This document shows positions 1 through 12,629 of a stretch of DNA of 64,000 nucleotides, one piece after another. The position numbers and the translations under genes are program-made. The DNA is from Patagioenas fasciata. Lineage: Eukaryota; Chordata; Aves; Columbiformes; Columbidae. The stretch is from assembly GCF_037038585.1 (NCBI RefSeq), contig NC_092560.1, positions 58,769,049 to 58,833,048 of the forward strand. Reading direction: 5' to 3'. Each line of letters starts with the position of its first letter. Within the stretch, counting starts at the first letter, position 1. The notes under the pieces were generated by a model that did no database searches, had not been told where the DNA came from, and was given only the letters and a program-made list of their open reading frames with translations.

Positions 1-3000
1 CCTGCTCTGCCCCATCCTGAATGTGTTCTTCCCTCATCCCCTTTGTCTAAATATTCCTTAATAAATTTTGCATAGTCCCATAGGACCATCTCAAATATCT
101 CAAATCCTCATGTTCCTTCTTGTTTTCCCCTTCTTATTCATCACAAACTCCAGATTGGCCCTCTCCAAAGCTGTGCCCCAAGTTTCTCAATGGCCCATCA
201 ATTTGTGACTGAAGACTTTTGGTCTTTGGCATTATCTTTGTTACTCCTCATCTGGCAGGTTTGTATCTCTGTCTTTGTTTATCACTTCCTGCTTTATATA
301 TTATCATGTTCACATTGAAAAGGACCTTCACTGGCTAACCTTAATGAAGTAGATGCTCTTACCTTCCACAGACCTGCATGCTACCTGAGGGGATTGGGTA
401 AAGTCTGATTTATTTGACTACTCTTCTTGCAAGTTGTTTTGCCCCAAGTAGTCCTGTCTACCTCAAGGGCTACTATGTGCAACAGGAATGGGAGGCAAGG
501 ATGGTGGAGTCTGAATCCAACTATTGGCAACCTTGTATTTACCTAGAAGACAAAGAGCACACTTCATTGCATATTACCTTTGCAGTACTGTATGTGAGAA
601 CACTTGATTAGGGAAAAAAAAAAAAAGTATTTACAGAAATTAGTCTGCTGTCAGTTTTTCCATGAGGTGAAATCCCCAGAAACCAGATGATCCCAAATTA
701 CTTAAACCAGACATAATTTTATTCAAGAAATTGACACCAGAACCAGGATAGTTTAATGCTTCATCTCTCACAATGGAAGTTCCTGGGGATACAGCTACAT
801 TCGTCCCTTTATTTCATCTCAAAAAGGGTGCAACCTTGGCTATTGGAAATTAATGTCAGCATCACACGGCTATTCTGTGACAAATGAATGCTTTCATTGC
901 CAACCTAGAAACAGTCCTACAGTTTCCCTGTGCAACATATGAAATTCAGCATTAACGCATTTGTAGAAATTACAAAAGTGAAAGTAGTGGACTCTAAATC
1001 ATTGAACTTTTAAGGAGAGTTCTGAGATGGGAGAAAAGTGACTTGTTTTTACAAATGATGCAATTCCTGCTGTTAAAATGATTCCATAAAAAGCAGCAGG
1101 CACAGTAATTATCACATATAGTCCTCTGATATTTACTTCTGAACCTAATAAGGGGGCATGCCAGCAAATTATACAATGAGATTCCTAGACACCTGTGAAA
1201 AGGAAAGGATACTCAAACTTTTGCTTAGAATGCATCACAGCGAGCTCATTCTCTGAAGACAGCAAAAATACGTACCCAGGGCTCAACAACTTCCAAGCTG
1301 ACTGCTGAGCAAATGTTAGAATGATCAGAAATTTTCATGGACTGTACTGCAGTGGGTGGTGCACACAGTGAGTCTGTGTAAAACTCAGTCTCTAGAAAAC
1401 ACCACTGCATTTCCTGTTGTTCTTGAGGGACATAAAATTAATGTCACAAGGGGTGTTAACAGGGATTTTCTCAAGCTGAGTGGCTTGGTTTTCATAATAA
1501 TAACCTTGCAATTTATGTAAACAGGCAGAATTTTGCATCACACCAGAGCAAGTGGTATTTGACTACTGCTTGCCAGGAGCTCTGAAATACATGTAGCCTT
1601 CTTTCTGGAACTTGTAAAAAATCTTTGAAATTTACAGGTACCCAATACTGGAATGGAAAAGTATTTACATTCCTAAATCATGCTTAGATTGCTATTATTC
1701 CTCTTATTATTTCAGGCTTCCAGAAGTTTCCTGCTGATAATTGCAGAAATTCCCTCCCCTCAGTATGGGTACAGGCTGCAGTTTTCAATGGCACTTGACA
1801 TACAGTCACATATTCTCATTTTTGCTACAAATACATACTCTGGGTTTTAAGTGCTTGTTAAACACAGCCTCAATAACCTTGGGGAGAAGCATCTCAGAAC
1901 AATCTCTGCAAGCTTGAAACAAAGCATTCAGTATACAATAGGCATCAGTCAAAGTTTCCCAGAATAATGGGCACTGCATATGACACAAAGGACTTCTGTG
2001 GCTTGAATGCTGCCCTTTTACCAGGAAGTGAGTTGGAAAAGGCTTGGGTTATTTATAAATAAAATATAAATGTTTGGATGCTCATGTGATCAACAACATG
2101 AGCTGCTCAAAGTAGATGATCTTAAAGATCAGTCCTAATTATCCTCTTCCTGGCATCATGGAGCAGGACCTCTAACATTAGCATTTATCATGATTTGGAA
2201 GCAATGGGAGAAGAAAACTAGGGTCAATATCATAATCTGCCATTTCATGCAGTACCTTTTAAGACAGGAAGCTGCTTAACGGTGGTGTCCTGTCCTGGTT
2301 TCTGATATTCCATAAATAAGATGGCCGTGACACAGACAAGCTCTCCAACGCTCAGCTTCAAATATACAGGAGATCCCCTTCCTGTTCAACAAAGTGCTTC
2401 AGTACAAACTAAGAGTTAAGCACATGATTTAGTCCCACCAGAGTCCCAGGGACTGAATCATGTGCCAAAAAGTAAACCAAACCGCATGCTTGAATGTTTG
2501 GCTGAATAAGCAGAGAACAACTGAACCACAGCCTTAGCTTGCAGGCGGAGAAGCCTCACATCAGCATTTGAGATTTAATTAGGAAGAGGCAGAGCATATT
2601 ACTGCTGTTTTGGCTCTCCCCTCCCACAGTGGCATTTTTCCAGTGCCATCCCTTGGGAGATGGTTGAGGCCCAGGTACTCAAGGACTGTGTTTCCTCAGC
2701 TCCTGTAGCTCTCTGACCACTCAACCAGGGGCCAATGGCCAGGTTTGAGGGTATTTGATTCCAGTGGGGGATTTTTCGACCTTGCCTTGCTTTGCTCCTA
2801 TCTCACACAGTTCAAGAGCTCCTGGTGTGATTAACCCAGGCTCTGCTTTCACAGGGGGCTGTGCAAACCCGAGTCAGTCATTCTCTTCCCCAGACATATT
2901 CAGGTAAACTTCTTCCAGTCCTAGCATCTCTAAATATATCCCATTTCCACTTACTTTCATGGCCAGCCCCACTTCTGCAGCCCCTTCTAAGGCAGACCTG

Positions 3001-6000
3001 TGCAGGTGTGCTGCTGGTCACTCCTTCTTCCCTTTCCTGTGTGCAGTGTCCTTCTTCCTTCTGCTTCCCCCTCTCCCTGCTGGCAGAAGTATCCTCCATA
3101 GCACATTTCCCCCACATCAAGTATCAGTCTACACCCCATCCTTTCATTTCCCATACTGGAGTCCCACAGTGTCTGTATCACAGACCACATTATTTTCTAG
3201 GGATCCTGGACTCTCCCATGCTGAGAGTTACATGCATTTACCTTCATGCAGGGCAACAGCAGGGAGGAAGGAAGCAAGGAGTTATTAGGATGTTGGACAT
3301 TAAGGCCAAACCCTGGGAAGGATGAGCTGAGCACTGCTACTCTGCAAAGCATCATCAGGAGTCATTAACCAGTTGCTTGCTCTACAGACAACTGCAGGGG
3401 TGCTTGGTGCTGTGAAACAGACAGCACATGGGAAAATGCATCTCCCACTTCCATCGTTAGCATTCTTGATTTTTAGGAAAACTGGGGTGTCCGAGGCCCT
3501 GTTGCCTGCCCTGTTGTCAGGAGGCTGGCAGGACCATGCTCCAGGCAGCAGGGTAGGCAGGCGGGACAGGAGCGTGTCCAGCCTTCACACACTTGGCCAG
3601 AAGACAACAATGCACAGACAGATATTTCCCCTCACCAGCCTCACAGACAGAACATGGTTTTGTGCTTAGTGCCTCTGTGTAATCATAATTAAAAACTCCA
3701 GCACTATCTCGTCTCTCCGCCTCAAGTCCTTTCTCTGCCTAGGTTTTGCCTAGTACCAGACACAGTCTGCCTGTAGGGGTGAGGAGCTACCTGTGGATTA
3801 GCAGACTCTGCTTTGATAAAGACCTTCACCTTGCTGTAGACCTGCTCTTTGCTGAAACCTAGCCTGTATGTCATGCTTTACAGCACAATTACTAAAAAAA
3901 ACCTTTCTGGGTTTAAGCCAAGTGTATTGCAGACTAAGCTGGTTTTAGTCCAGCCAGCATGGGAAGCACTCATCCTGATCACGCTGCAGTTTGAACGTTT
4001 TGAAGTTAAACCAGTGTGAAACGCCATGTACACACATATGGGGAGTTTTCTGGGCATAGCACACATATCTGAGTTTGGGTGGGTTCAGCATTTGGCAGAA
4101 CATTAGCTGTGTTGTGTCAAGTTCGTTAATTGTATGTGGGCAAGAGCTGATGTAACCCCGAATAAGGAAATTACGTACAAAGAAAACTCAGTTATTATTT
4201 TGCCACTGTATGCTTGACTGACCTCCATAAACACAGTAACAAACTTTCAGGTGTTATTTCTCAACCTTGATTATAGTGGATTTTTTTCAAGTTATGTCTA
4301 ATTGATTAAATAGGTAATTTTAATGTTTAACTCAAGTACAGCCAGACTACCAACCATTGCCTCTACGGAAAATTACTTCAGAACAAAGAGTCACAATGAT
4401 TCACAATGAAGCTGCTTCCTTCTGCAATCAGCAAACATTTTGGCCAGCAAGGACTGTAGTTCCTTACAGCATGCCTTGCAGCTCTTGTCCTTGCTGTAGT
4501 CCAAACGGGTCCACCTGAGAGAGCATGGCATAGATCCCTTTGGGGAGATGAGGGAGAACACACCTGCATCTCACCCAGACAGAGGCTTGGGATGCAGCTG
4601 GGACATATCTCCAGACATACATACACTCTCATTGCCACAACGTAGGCCAATGAGGAAACAAAGAATGGAGGAAAAGGGAAAATCCAGGAAACTGATAGTG
4701 GAATATAGAGCTGGGGGAACAGAGGAGCAGGGAGTAAATATGGAGTATGAAGACACAGAGCCCAAATCAAAAGAGAACTGATTGCAGTCCTTTTTTTCTC
4801 AGGTTGAAGCAGCAGCTGGCCTCAGGAAAGAACCACCCTTGGGAGAAAGATACTATTTTAAACTGCCCTCGTGCTCCTGTCCTTTCATAGTGACTCATAC
4901 TGTTCTGCAACCTCTCAGCTTCAAGGCTCAGTTCTGTGCTAGGACACTGATTGAAAACATCTGGAGGCCTTTACATACCTACTGACAGCATGTTCATCTT
5001 GGGTCCTACAGAAACTGGGGGTTGGGAGAGATTGAGGCATCCCAAACAATTAAAAAAAAAAACAAACAGGGAAAGAAAAAAATAAAACTGAAATCACTAG
5101 CCTGCTAGGAAAAGCAAAGTGCAATGTCAGCACTGTGCTTGTCTGGTGGGTCAGCAGAGATAGCGAGGTACAGGCGACTTCTTTCCTAGACACAGTGTAA
5201 GTTTTTACTGAAACTGTGAATATTTAGATCTGGACCCTAGAAAGTAGCCAAAGCAGTAGTACCCGTTAAAAAAATGAAGGCCAGAGCTTAACACTAAAGA
5301 ATTCTTTTCACAGTGTGTATCTGGGTAGAAGACAATTTGAAGTCTGATTTCCCTTAGAGTAGAAAGTATTTTTTGATTAAATCCTGAATGAAGCAACATC
5401 AGTCACGTGGTTATTTCCATCATAGAGAGCTTGTTCTGGAATAATCTCCCATAGAAATCATGGTGCCTGAAGAGCTGAAGAAAAAGAATGCCAAAGAGCA
5501 AGAAAATAAATGCCCTGACTCTTATAGTACAGCTGCCTTGCTTGCAGTCAGCCAGCGTAAGTGGTTATACAGTTCCTACTGTTAAATAATTTTCTAAATT
5601 CTGACAGTTTTTATTATTGTAGCAAATCTGACCTCATCCTGGTCTCATGCCAGAACCAAAGGGCTGCTCTATTTACCCACTGTTGATGCAGTATCTAAAC
5701 TCAAAAGTTTTCCAATAGCTGCTTAGGGTGGAAGGGAAGAAAAAAGCAATGCTAGCCCAGCAACTTCTGACTGAAACATAGTTTAAGGTACTGACCAGTT
5801 TGGTTCATTTAAGTCATTGAGTAGAGGCTTCTTTTTCTACAAGCTCATATTTCTGGATCAATTTTCCTCTGCTTTCAGGTCTAAAAGACTTTATGGGGGG
5901 GTGGGACACTTTAAAGTCCAAATCAAAATCCTGAATCCTAGCAATGATCTGTTTTCAACTTATTTAGTTATTTATCTATCCTGTTTTCTTACTTTTTAAA

Positions 6001-6004
6001 AAAG

Positions 6005-6085
6005 ACTAGAAGGGACCATGAAAGGGTCAGAAGGGACCATGAGTTTGCATCATTTGACCTCTTGCATACCACTGAATTTTTGTGT
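6005..6085 (-). mobile_element. Old CR1/LINE-like relic with an internal duplication
   Basis: The phrase AGAAGGGACCATGA followed by a TTTGACCTCTTGCATA block resembles the reverse-complemented 3' end of old amniote CR1-type elements, which read roughly 'agaagggaccat...tgacctcctgcata'. The 14-base phrase AGAAGGGACCATGA occurs twice, at 6,008-6,021 and 6,029-6,042. The assignment is from memory of the family and is only moderately secure. Confidence 0.4.
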
Positions 6086-8300
6086 GTTAAGAACACATTT
6101 GTCTAAGGAGCATCTTCTGGGTATTTTGCTCTTGATCTGAGGATTTCAGATCACTGCTTACCTTGACAGTGTCTTATATAGCATGCTGATCACCCTCACC
6201 TCTCCTTTGAAGTGTATGTAGAGAGACAATATCCTTCATCTGACCAGGAGGGTAACAGCAGCCTACTGGGAAGCGTAAAAAGACAACCCAGCAGTTAACT
6301 GGCCCAAAAACCACTGTTCTGTCTCTCCTATTACCGTGTGCCAACTTCTCACCAAGCAATTAAATTCAACAATTTAAAAACCAGAACTATCTGCTGGGTG
6401 TCATTTGCTTGTGGAAGGGTCCAAGGGGTGCCAGAGCCCAGATGAGGAGCAGGGAGAGCAAAGCAAGCTCTTCCCTTACAGCAGCAACCTGCTACCAGGC
6501 TGCTTTTACTTATATTTAATTACATTAACTGAGCAGATAAATGTACAGTTGCATCCTGGGCAATACAGGGAGGGAGGAGCTGTCAACGCCTGTACAGCAG
6601 GGAAGGAACATCAGGAAGGTCATAATGGGTCTAACGTGTCTCCTGAGTCGTAATTTTCAGTAAGGATTTTAGTTCCTGGGATGCTTGCATAAGCATTCTT
6701 CTTTGAGGTATAAGACCAAGAAATAAGATACAGCATTGCCATTTTTTGAACGAATATTCTCTCACTGGTGAGTATCTCTGTTTTTTTTTGTCTTGGTTTG
6801 AGTTTGTTATAGTAGTTGCTTAATCATAATGTTTCCTCGGGTCTTTGCTATACTAGAAATACACCGCACTTCAGAGTAAACAAAATAAATAACATATCAT
6901 AACTGGTTTAGTGTGTTCACAGCTTATTGCGTGTGTAGAGTGTGGTAGCTTTTGTTAAAAGAATGTGACTAAGCAGCAGGGCATCTGGATGCTGTATTTG
7001 TCCTGCTTTAACTCCACTTAATGAAGTGAGATGAAACCACGGGGAAGACATGGTGTCTGCTCTGAGACCTGAGCGTTCTCAGCGGCGGTGAAGGAAAGCT
7101 GGGGGAGGCCAGGATGCTCTGCAGCAACTGCAGAGGTCCGTTTGTGTTGAATAGCAAGCCAGAGCCAAACCTCAGAGATGCCTACAGAGCAAGCAGACCT
7201 CCTCAAGACCTAGGAGAGGCTCTGAATGGTTTATCAAAAAGCCAGCAAGCTGCTGGAAGTTGTCAGAGCAAGAGTAGAAAGAAAGAAGGATGAAGATTGC
7301 AAGGTCACCATGGGTGGGAAGAAGGGTGGTGGTGGCGGTGGGGATACTTGGTTTTGGCTGCTCATCCTGGTTTTAAAAATCTGTCTTGTTTTAATATGCA
7401 GTTTTGAATGCTTTTAGAGCCAAGTTGTCTCTACGTTGATGATGTTACTGTAATTATATTTAGGCATCTTCCAATGGTTTTATATTAACTAGTAACACTT
7501 GCAAGTCAGAGAGATACAAGTCATCCTCTCTTCTGAGGCTGATATGCTTCCAGGACTCAGATAGAAGATCATAAAGATCTACTGCAGATCTTGGGCTTCA
7601 CCACTTCTGCCTAGCTAGGTACCACTATACTGGTTGCTCTGACAAAGTCTGCCCAGAGGAGGTTGGGCAAAAAGGAAGGGTGCAGGCAGATAAAAAGAAA
7701 ATGCTAATCTTACTCATATCAAACATGGAAAGGTTTATAGCAGGCACTTTTAAGTTGAAGGTCTGAGAGTTCCTCAAAGGATACTTTCCCCCGCTCTCCA
7801 ACTCCCCCCTGGTTATTTGAGCTACACCCTTCGCAAAAGGAAAAATCACTCTCCATCAACATATGTATAGAACACTATGCCAACCATCTATCTTCTACCT
7901 TGGCACATTTTTCCTTCATTGCAAGTTACAGTAAATCTTTTTGTTAAATAGAGAGCTAAATGTTTTATAGATGCCATAAAAACACTAAGCCAAAACACAG
8001 TAACTTCATAAAGTGACTTGATTTTCCATAACGCATCAGAGATATTGTGATCAATAGAGTGGAAAGTAATCTGTTGTAAATTTCTGACATGATAATTACT
8101 AAAGGAATAAGAACAAATGCAATCTGTATGCGATAATTAGCACAAGATTTACTATGTACTTACACTATGTCATAAAATCTCTGAAGCAGACACTGAGCTA
8201 ATTTGTACTAAAAATGGTATGTGAATCTAGCAAAAACCATAATGCGTACCTGGTAAATCATTTATATTATCACTGGGAATTTTTTATGCTGTTCTAGTTG

Positions 8301-8372
8301 TTACCACTACTACTACTACCACTACCGCCACCACTACTACTATTACTATTGCTATTGCTATTGCCGTAATTA
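8301..8372. repeat. Imperfect trinucleotide tract (ACT/CTA, drifting to ATTGCT)
   Basis: The tract starts as (CTA)n with ACC and GCC interruptions and ends as a hexamer CTATTG repeated three times. It is an ordinary impure microsatellite in AT-rich intergenic DNA. Confidence 0.85.
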
Positions 8373-9792
8373 TTATGTTCTTATATCAATGTAATTCTTA
8401 GCACACCTGTATTTTTCTGATCAGATCTTCCTATGGTTCAGCTCAATTTTACATTTGTCACTGGAATCTTAGTGCAAGTTATTGACCTTTTTGCTTGTTT
8501 TGAGTTTTCTTAGGAGTGCAGAAACATTCTTCTGATGTTATTCTACTCACTCCACATAGATCCAAGTAGATTGTTGCACTTGTATTTCTTCCTCCTTAAT
8601 AGGGAGGAAAAATAAAGGAAAGGAAAAAAGTATTTTCAAAATCCACAATGACTGATCTGCAGAACAGAGCTAACCCCCCTTCTCTTCTCTGGGGAAATAG
8701 GCATAGCAAAGAAATCGGAAAAGATTCAGCAGAAGTCATGTTTCATGCTGAAAGGAAAAGGTCTAAAGTGCTCACATGAGAAACTCTTCAAGGCTGCCAA
8801 GTCATCCAGGCTTTGCAGTGATATTTTTTTCATTTGTTGTTGTTCACAAATCTATGAAACACATCTATAACTTGGTATAAAATTCCTCTGCAATTTCTCT
8901 CCTTCCTCTGCAGATTGGTGGCTATTCAAAAATGTGCCCGTGCCCTTCATCATGCAGGAATCAAGCGCATTGGCCACTCCTCTTCGTGATGCTCAGGTCC
9001 TTCAGCAGTATCTGTTCTCTGTTTCCCGAACAGGTTCTCACTGATGCAGCCCCTAACCTGCTTTCCAGTAATATTCTCAAATCACAGCCTTCACCAAGTA
9101 TTTATTCTAAGTAGAAATATGTTACCGTACATTGTTTTGGTGTAGCTCACAGAAAGACAAAAGGCTTTAGGGATCTTCTTCCTCAGCTCCCTCTAGTGTG
9201 TCAGCAGGACAGCAGACTATAGGGAGGAAGCCAGTAACAGTTTTTGTATTCTTAGTCCTGAAAAGTTCAGCACAGCTGAACTTTGCTCTGGCTCAAAATG
9301 CTTTTGCTCTCCTTGGGGCTTTTAATGCACTAAGTCTTTCAGTTTTACCTCAAAATCTCTTCTTCCACCAAGTAATCTTGCCTGGACTCCTAACAGTCTC
9401 AGTATTCCTTCAGTGAACTCCTTGGCTCAGCTGAAGCTGATGACCTAATTCCTCTGGCCTGCAGGAAAGGAAGGATTTCAGCTCTCATTCTCGCAAACTT
9501 TCTTCATGTTCACTGTATTCCTTCATTTTATTTTTCATTTGTTATTATTACTTCCTAAACTTCATTCTGCTTTGCTGGTTCATAGAAATTTGCCTAAAAT
9601 TCTCTATTTCCTCGGAATTTGCTGCTCTTCAGAGGGTCCACTTCTTAAGTTTTGCAAATGTGCTAGTTGGGGATGTCTGTATTGTGTTTCAAACAAATTC
9701 ATCAGAGCCGTTTTATTGGCTGGGTACACTTAATGCAAAGTCTCAGCGCAAAAGCAAATGTTTGCTCAGCTCCCAGGAGTAGCTGACTTTTC

Positions 9793-9800
9793 CTTTATAA
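9793..9800. repeat. Left 8-bp target duplication (CTTTATAA) of the hAT MITE
   Basis: Identical to the eight bases directly after the right terminal inverted repeat. Confidence 0.8.
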
Positions 9801-9992
9801 CAGGGATGTCAAACTCATTTTCACCAGGTGCCACACCAGCCTCACGGTTGTCTTCAAAGGGCCGAACGTAATTTTAGGACTATGTAGATGTAACTAGTCC
9901 TACATTTATACAGTCCTAAAATTACATTCATCCCTTTGAAGGCAACTGTGAGGCTGATGTGGCCCCTGGTGAAAATAAGTTTGACACCCCTG
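9801..9992. mobile_element. hAT-type MITE, 192 bp, nearly complete palindrome
   Basis: The element begins CAGGGATGTCAAAC and ends GTTTGACACCCCTG read on the plus strand, i.e. terminal inverted repeats of the CAGGG(A/G)TGTCAAA type seen in hAT/Charlie-like transposons. The inverted repeat continues past the termini: the two halves match over about 85-90 bases each with roughly a dozen differences, leaving almost no loop around 9,890-9,905. The same eight bases, CTTTATAA, flank both ends, and 8 bp is the diagnostic hAT target duplication. There is no transposase reading frame, so it is a non-autonomous copy that was mobilised in trans. Inverted-arm divergence suggests it is old but still well delimited. 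Confidence 0.85.
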
Positions 9993-10000
9993 CTTTATAA
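9993..10000. repeat. Right 8-bp target duplication (CTTTATAA) of the hAT MITE
   Basis: Identical to the eight bases directly before the left terminal inverted repeat. Confidence 0.8.
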
Positions 10001-12139
10001 CCTCACGCAGTACCCAGTTTCATATCCTGGCCTGACTGTTTTCTTCAAGTTTAGGCCATTTCTAAAATGCTATTGCTTATGAATGCAAACAGTTAATGGC
10101 ATTTGCCTCCTGAATGCAAACTGAACTTCTAATACACTGCCCCACGCACATTTTTAGTCCTTGATGCCTAAGTGATGCAACAGGCACAGTCTCAGAGTGT
10201 GACCTTTCAGTTTTCTGGAAGGATGCCCAAGCCTCCTCCTCTTCATGGCTCTTTGATTGGAGATGATTAAAGTGCCATGGTTTTAAGAAGGTTATTTGAT
10301 GTGTGAAGTGTTTTGACTGCCAGTCCACAGCATGATAACAACGTGTCCTTAGTGATCGCTTCTTAGCAGGAACTTGTAGTTATGTTGAGGAATGCAAACA
10401 AGGAAAAGGGAAAGAGAAATATTGCAAGCCTGAATGGTGGCCTGCTGTCTCCTGTGAAAGGGAGGAGGTAGAACACAGAAAGAAAGATTGATTCAATCAA
10501 TCAATCAATCAATCAGTCAATCAGGGCGGTAAATAGTTACTTCTATAGATATAGGAGTGATGTTTATTAATGTAGGTTTCTACTTAGAACATACTTGTTA
10601 TCTTGAGAACAATCATGTTGTGAATCATCAGCACTGCTTCTCCTGTTTTCACTACATAGAAGATGCATTTACACCATAATGAGATCCCAGACTTTCTTTG
10701 AAATGCCACCAAAAAGTATGCCCATGTCAAATCTGTATTCTGACTCTTTGAGGATATAAACCCCCTACTTCTTTGCATGAAGAGTTTCCTGACACTGGCA
10801 CTGTTTGAAATTTGAGCCTTCAATTGCTGACTCATGCAGCTGTTGGCTTAGAAGAAATGGCAGTTCTGTGAATGCGTGTTTTCTAGCTATGAAAATATCA
10901 CCTCCTCCCTGCAGCGATCAGGAAAACGTTTTCTCTGACTTTCTCCCTTCCCTTCCCCACCAAAATTCATGCTCACCAGAATCCTTCCTATTTAATTTAA
11001 TTCACATCTCCTACTTTTGAGGAGTCTTGATGGTGTTAACATTTCTTCTTCCCTTTTTAAATGATAGAAAGCAATAGTTTTCTTTGGGGTGTGGGGTATG
11101 ATAACCAGAACTGAGCTACTATCTGAAAACATATTAAGGAAATGGAATTTGTAAATGTTGTCTTTTGTAACTGGAGTTACAGTAGCATCCTTTTTATTCC
11201 GGCCTCTCAGTATTAAAATATGTCTTGGAAATCAAGAGCTGGATGAAGGATTGTTAAAAAGCTATATATCATGCCTGTCTTACATTCTTAAGGCACATTG
11301 TTCTAAAAATACCTAATGGCTTGTGTCTAGATAATTTTACTCTGGACATCTGGGTAAATGCACAGGCCTATAAAAATGAAGAATAACGAGTCTGACCATT
11401 TCTAGTTTCCATTGAGAAAAAACATGATCAGTTATAAAACAGTAATTAGTAAACAGTAATTAATTAAAATTTAATCTCCTTGAGTAGGTGATAAGAAATT
11501 AGGAATGAGTCATGCTAATCATGTCTAGGCTATACTCAGAAGAATGAGGTTCTCTACTCCTTCCCTGTTAGGTGTGTTTGATAGCTCATATCAGATTTGT
11601 AGCATCATTTTTTCTATCTTTGGGTTTGCCTTCTGCTTCCAAGTTGAAACTGGCAAAGACTGGATGTGAACAAATATCCTAGCAGCTCTATGAATTGTGC
11701 TGCCAATGGCGCTTGAACCTGAGAGTCCTCTGCTGAAGAGTTGCCACAATTATTTGGTGTCTCTCAAGTACCATTTTACTTGACTTGCTTTTGGGAGTGG
11801 TCCCTGGAGTCAGCCATGTCCCTTCTCCTGGTCAAGTACTGCTTTGAAGGAAGCTGGATGGAGGAACCCTGAACATAGCCAGCCTGTGAACCAGTGGTTA
11901 CTCAGTGTAGATAATCACACCGCCAACACTCAGACTCCCTCTTGGCCCTCTTGCATTTGGCAGGTAGGCATACCCTTTGAGTCCTCTTCTGCTGATGTCC
12001 TAGGGCTTATGTGGTTTGTGTCTGGAGCTCTGATACTTAAAATCAGTTTAATAATGTAAAATCTGTATCCTTCCATTCAGATTAATCTCTTCATGAGTGC
12101 TGGAACTGGATATGAAAAGTTGTTGTATGCCAGAGTATG
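10001..12139. other. Intergenic, no gene visible
   Basis: Unique-looking sequence apart from the AATC microsatellite. A stretch near 11,437-11,513 combines repeated TAATTA-type homeodomain cores with a TGAGTCA AP-1 site and is noted separately. Confidence 0.6.
10489..10524. repeat. (AATC)n tetranucleotide microsatellite
   Basis: About nine copies of AATC with one variant unit (CAGT) near the right end. Confidence 0.9.
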
Positions 12140-12629
12140 GTAGAGGTCACATCTGCAGTGTTGTGTCCACCCTGGGGCTCTGAGCACAAGAAACACATGA
12201 ATCCACTCGACAGAGTCCATCAATGGGCCATCTAATGCACCAGGCAAGGCTGACACAGCTGGAGTTGTTCAGCCTGGGGAAGACTCAAGAGGAATTTTAT
12301 CAATGTTATAAAAACCTGATGGGAGAATAAAGAAGACAAGACCAGTCTCTTCTCAATGGTGTCCAGTGAAAAGACAAGAGGCAATAGACAGGAAGTGAAA
12401 TACAGGAAATTCCATTTAAACATTGGAAAATAGCTCTTTCAATCTCAAGGTGGTCAAGCACTGTAACGGGTTGCTTTGAGAGGTTGTGGAGTGTCCATCT
12501 TTGGAGATACTTAAAGCCTGACTGGGCATGGCCCTGGGCAGCCTGCTGGAGGTGACCATGCTGTGAGTAAGGGGCTGGGCTAGATGATTGCCAAAGGTGC
12601 CTTCCAGTCTCAGGTGCTCTGTGGTCCCA
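12140..12629 (+). mobile_element. CR1 LINE fragment, 3' part, about 490 bp
   Basis: The order of recognisable CR1 phrases is intact: a relic of 'ctgtgtccagctctggggctc...agcacaagaa', then GAGTTGTTCAGCCTGGGGAA near 12,262, the 'ggaaattccatttaaacatt' block near 12,405, the 'ggagatacttaaagcc' and 'gcctgctggaggtgacc' blocks, and finally GGGCTAGATGATTGCCAAAG before a degraded tail. This is the 5'-truncated, sense-strand 3' end of an avian CR1. It is well diverged and has no open reading frame of note. The left boundary is approximate. Confidence 0.85.

Larger units (their letters stand above)
1..9792. other. Intergenic, no gene visible
   Basis: Apart from the relic at 6.0 kb and the trinucleotide tract at 8.3 kb, this is unique-looking noncoding sequence. 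The open frames present, the longest 154 codons (2,864-3,325, plus), are rich in Cys, His, Ser and Pro, resemble no family I know and have no supporting splice or promoter context. Confidence 0.6.

Noticed and set aside
2288-2310. TGTCCTGGTTTC phrase, as at the start of some bird LTRs
   Set aside because: No LTR body, no matching CA end and no target duplication follow.
2864-3325. 154-codon plus-strand frame
   Set aside because: The composition is Cys/His/Ser/Pro-rich with no domain, the overlapping frames on both strands are equally open because the patch is C-rich, and there is no splice or promoter context.
7226-7417. 63-codon ATG frame with a basic N-terminal part, a Gly run and a hydrophobic C-terminal segment, resembling a membrane microprotein
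   Set aside because: The Gly run comes from a GGT/GGC simple tract and the length is within chance expectation. No conservation can be tested here.
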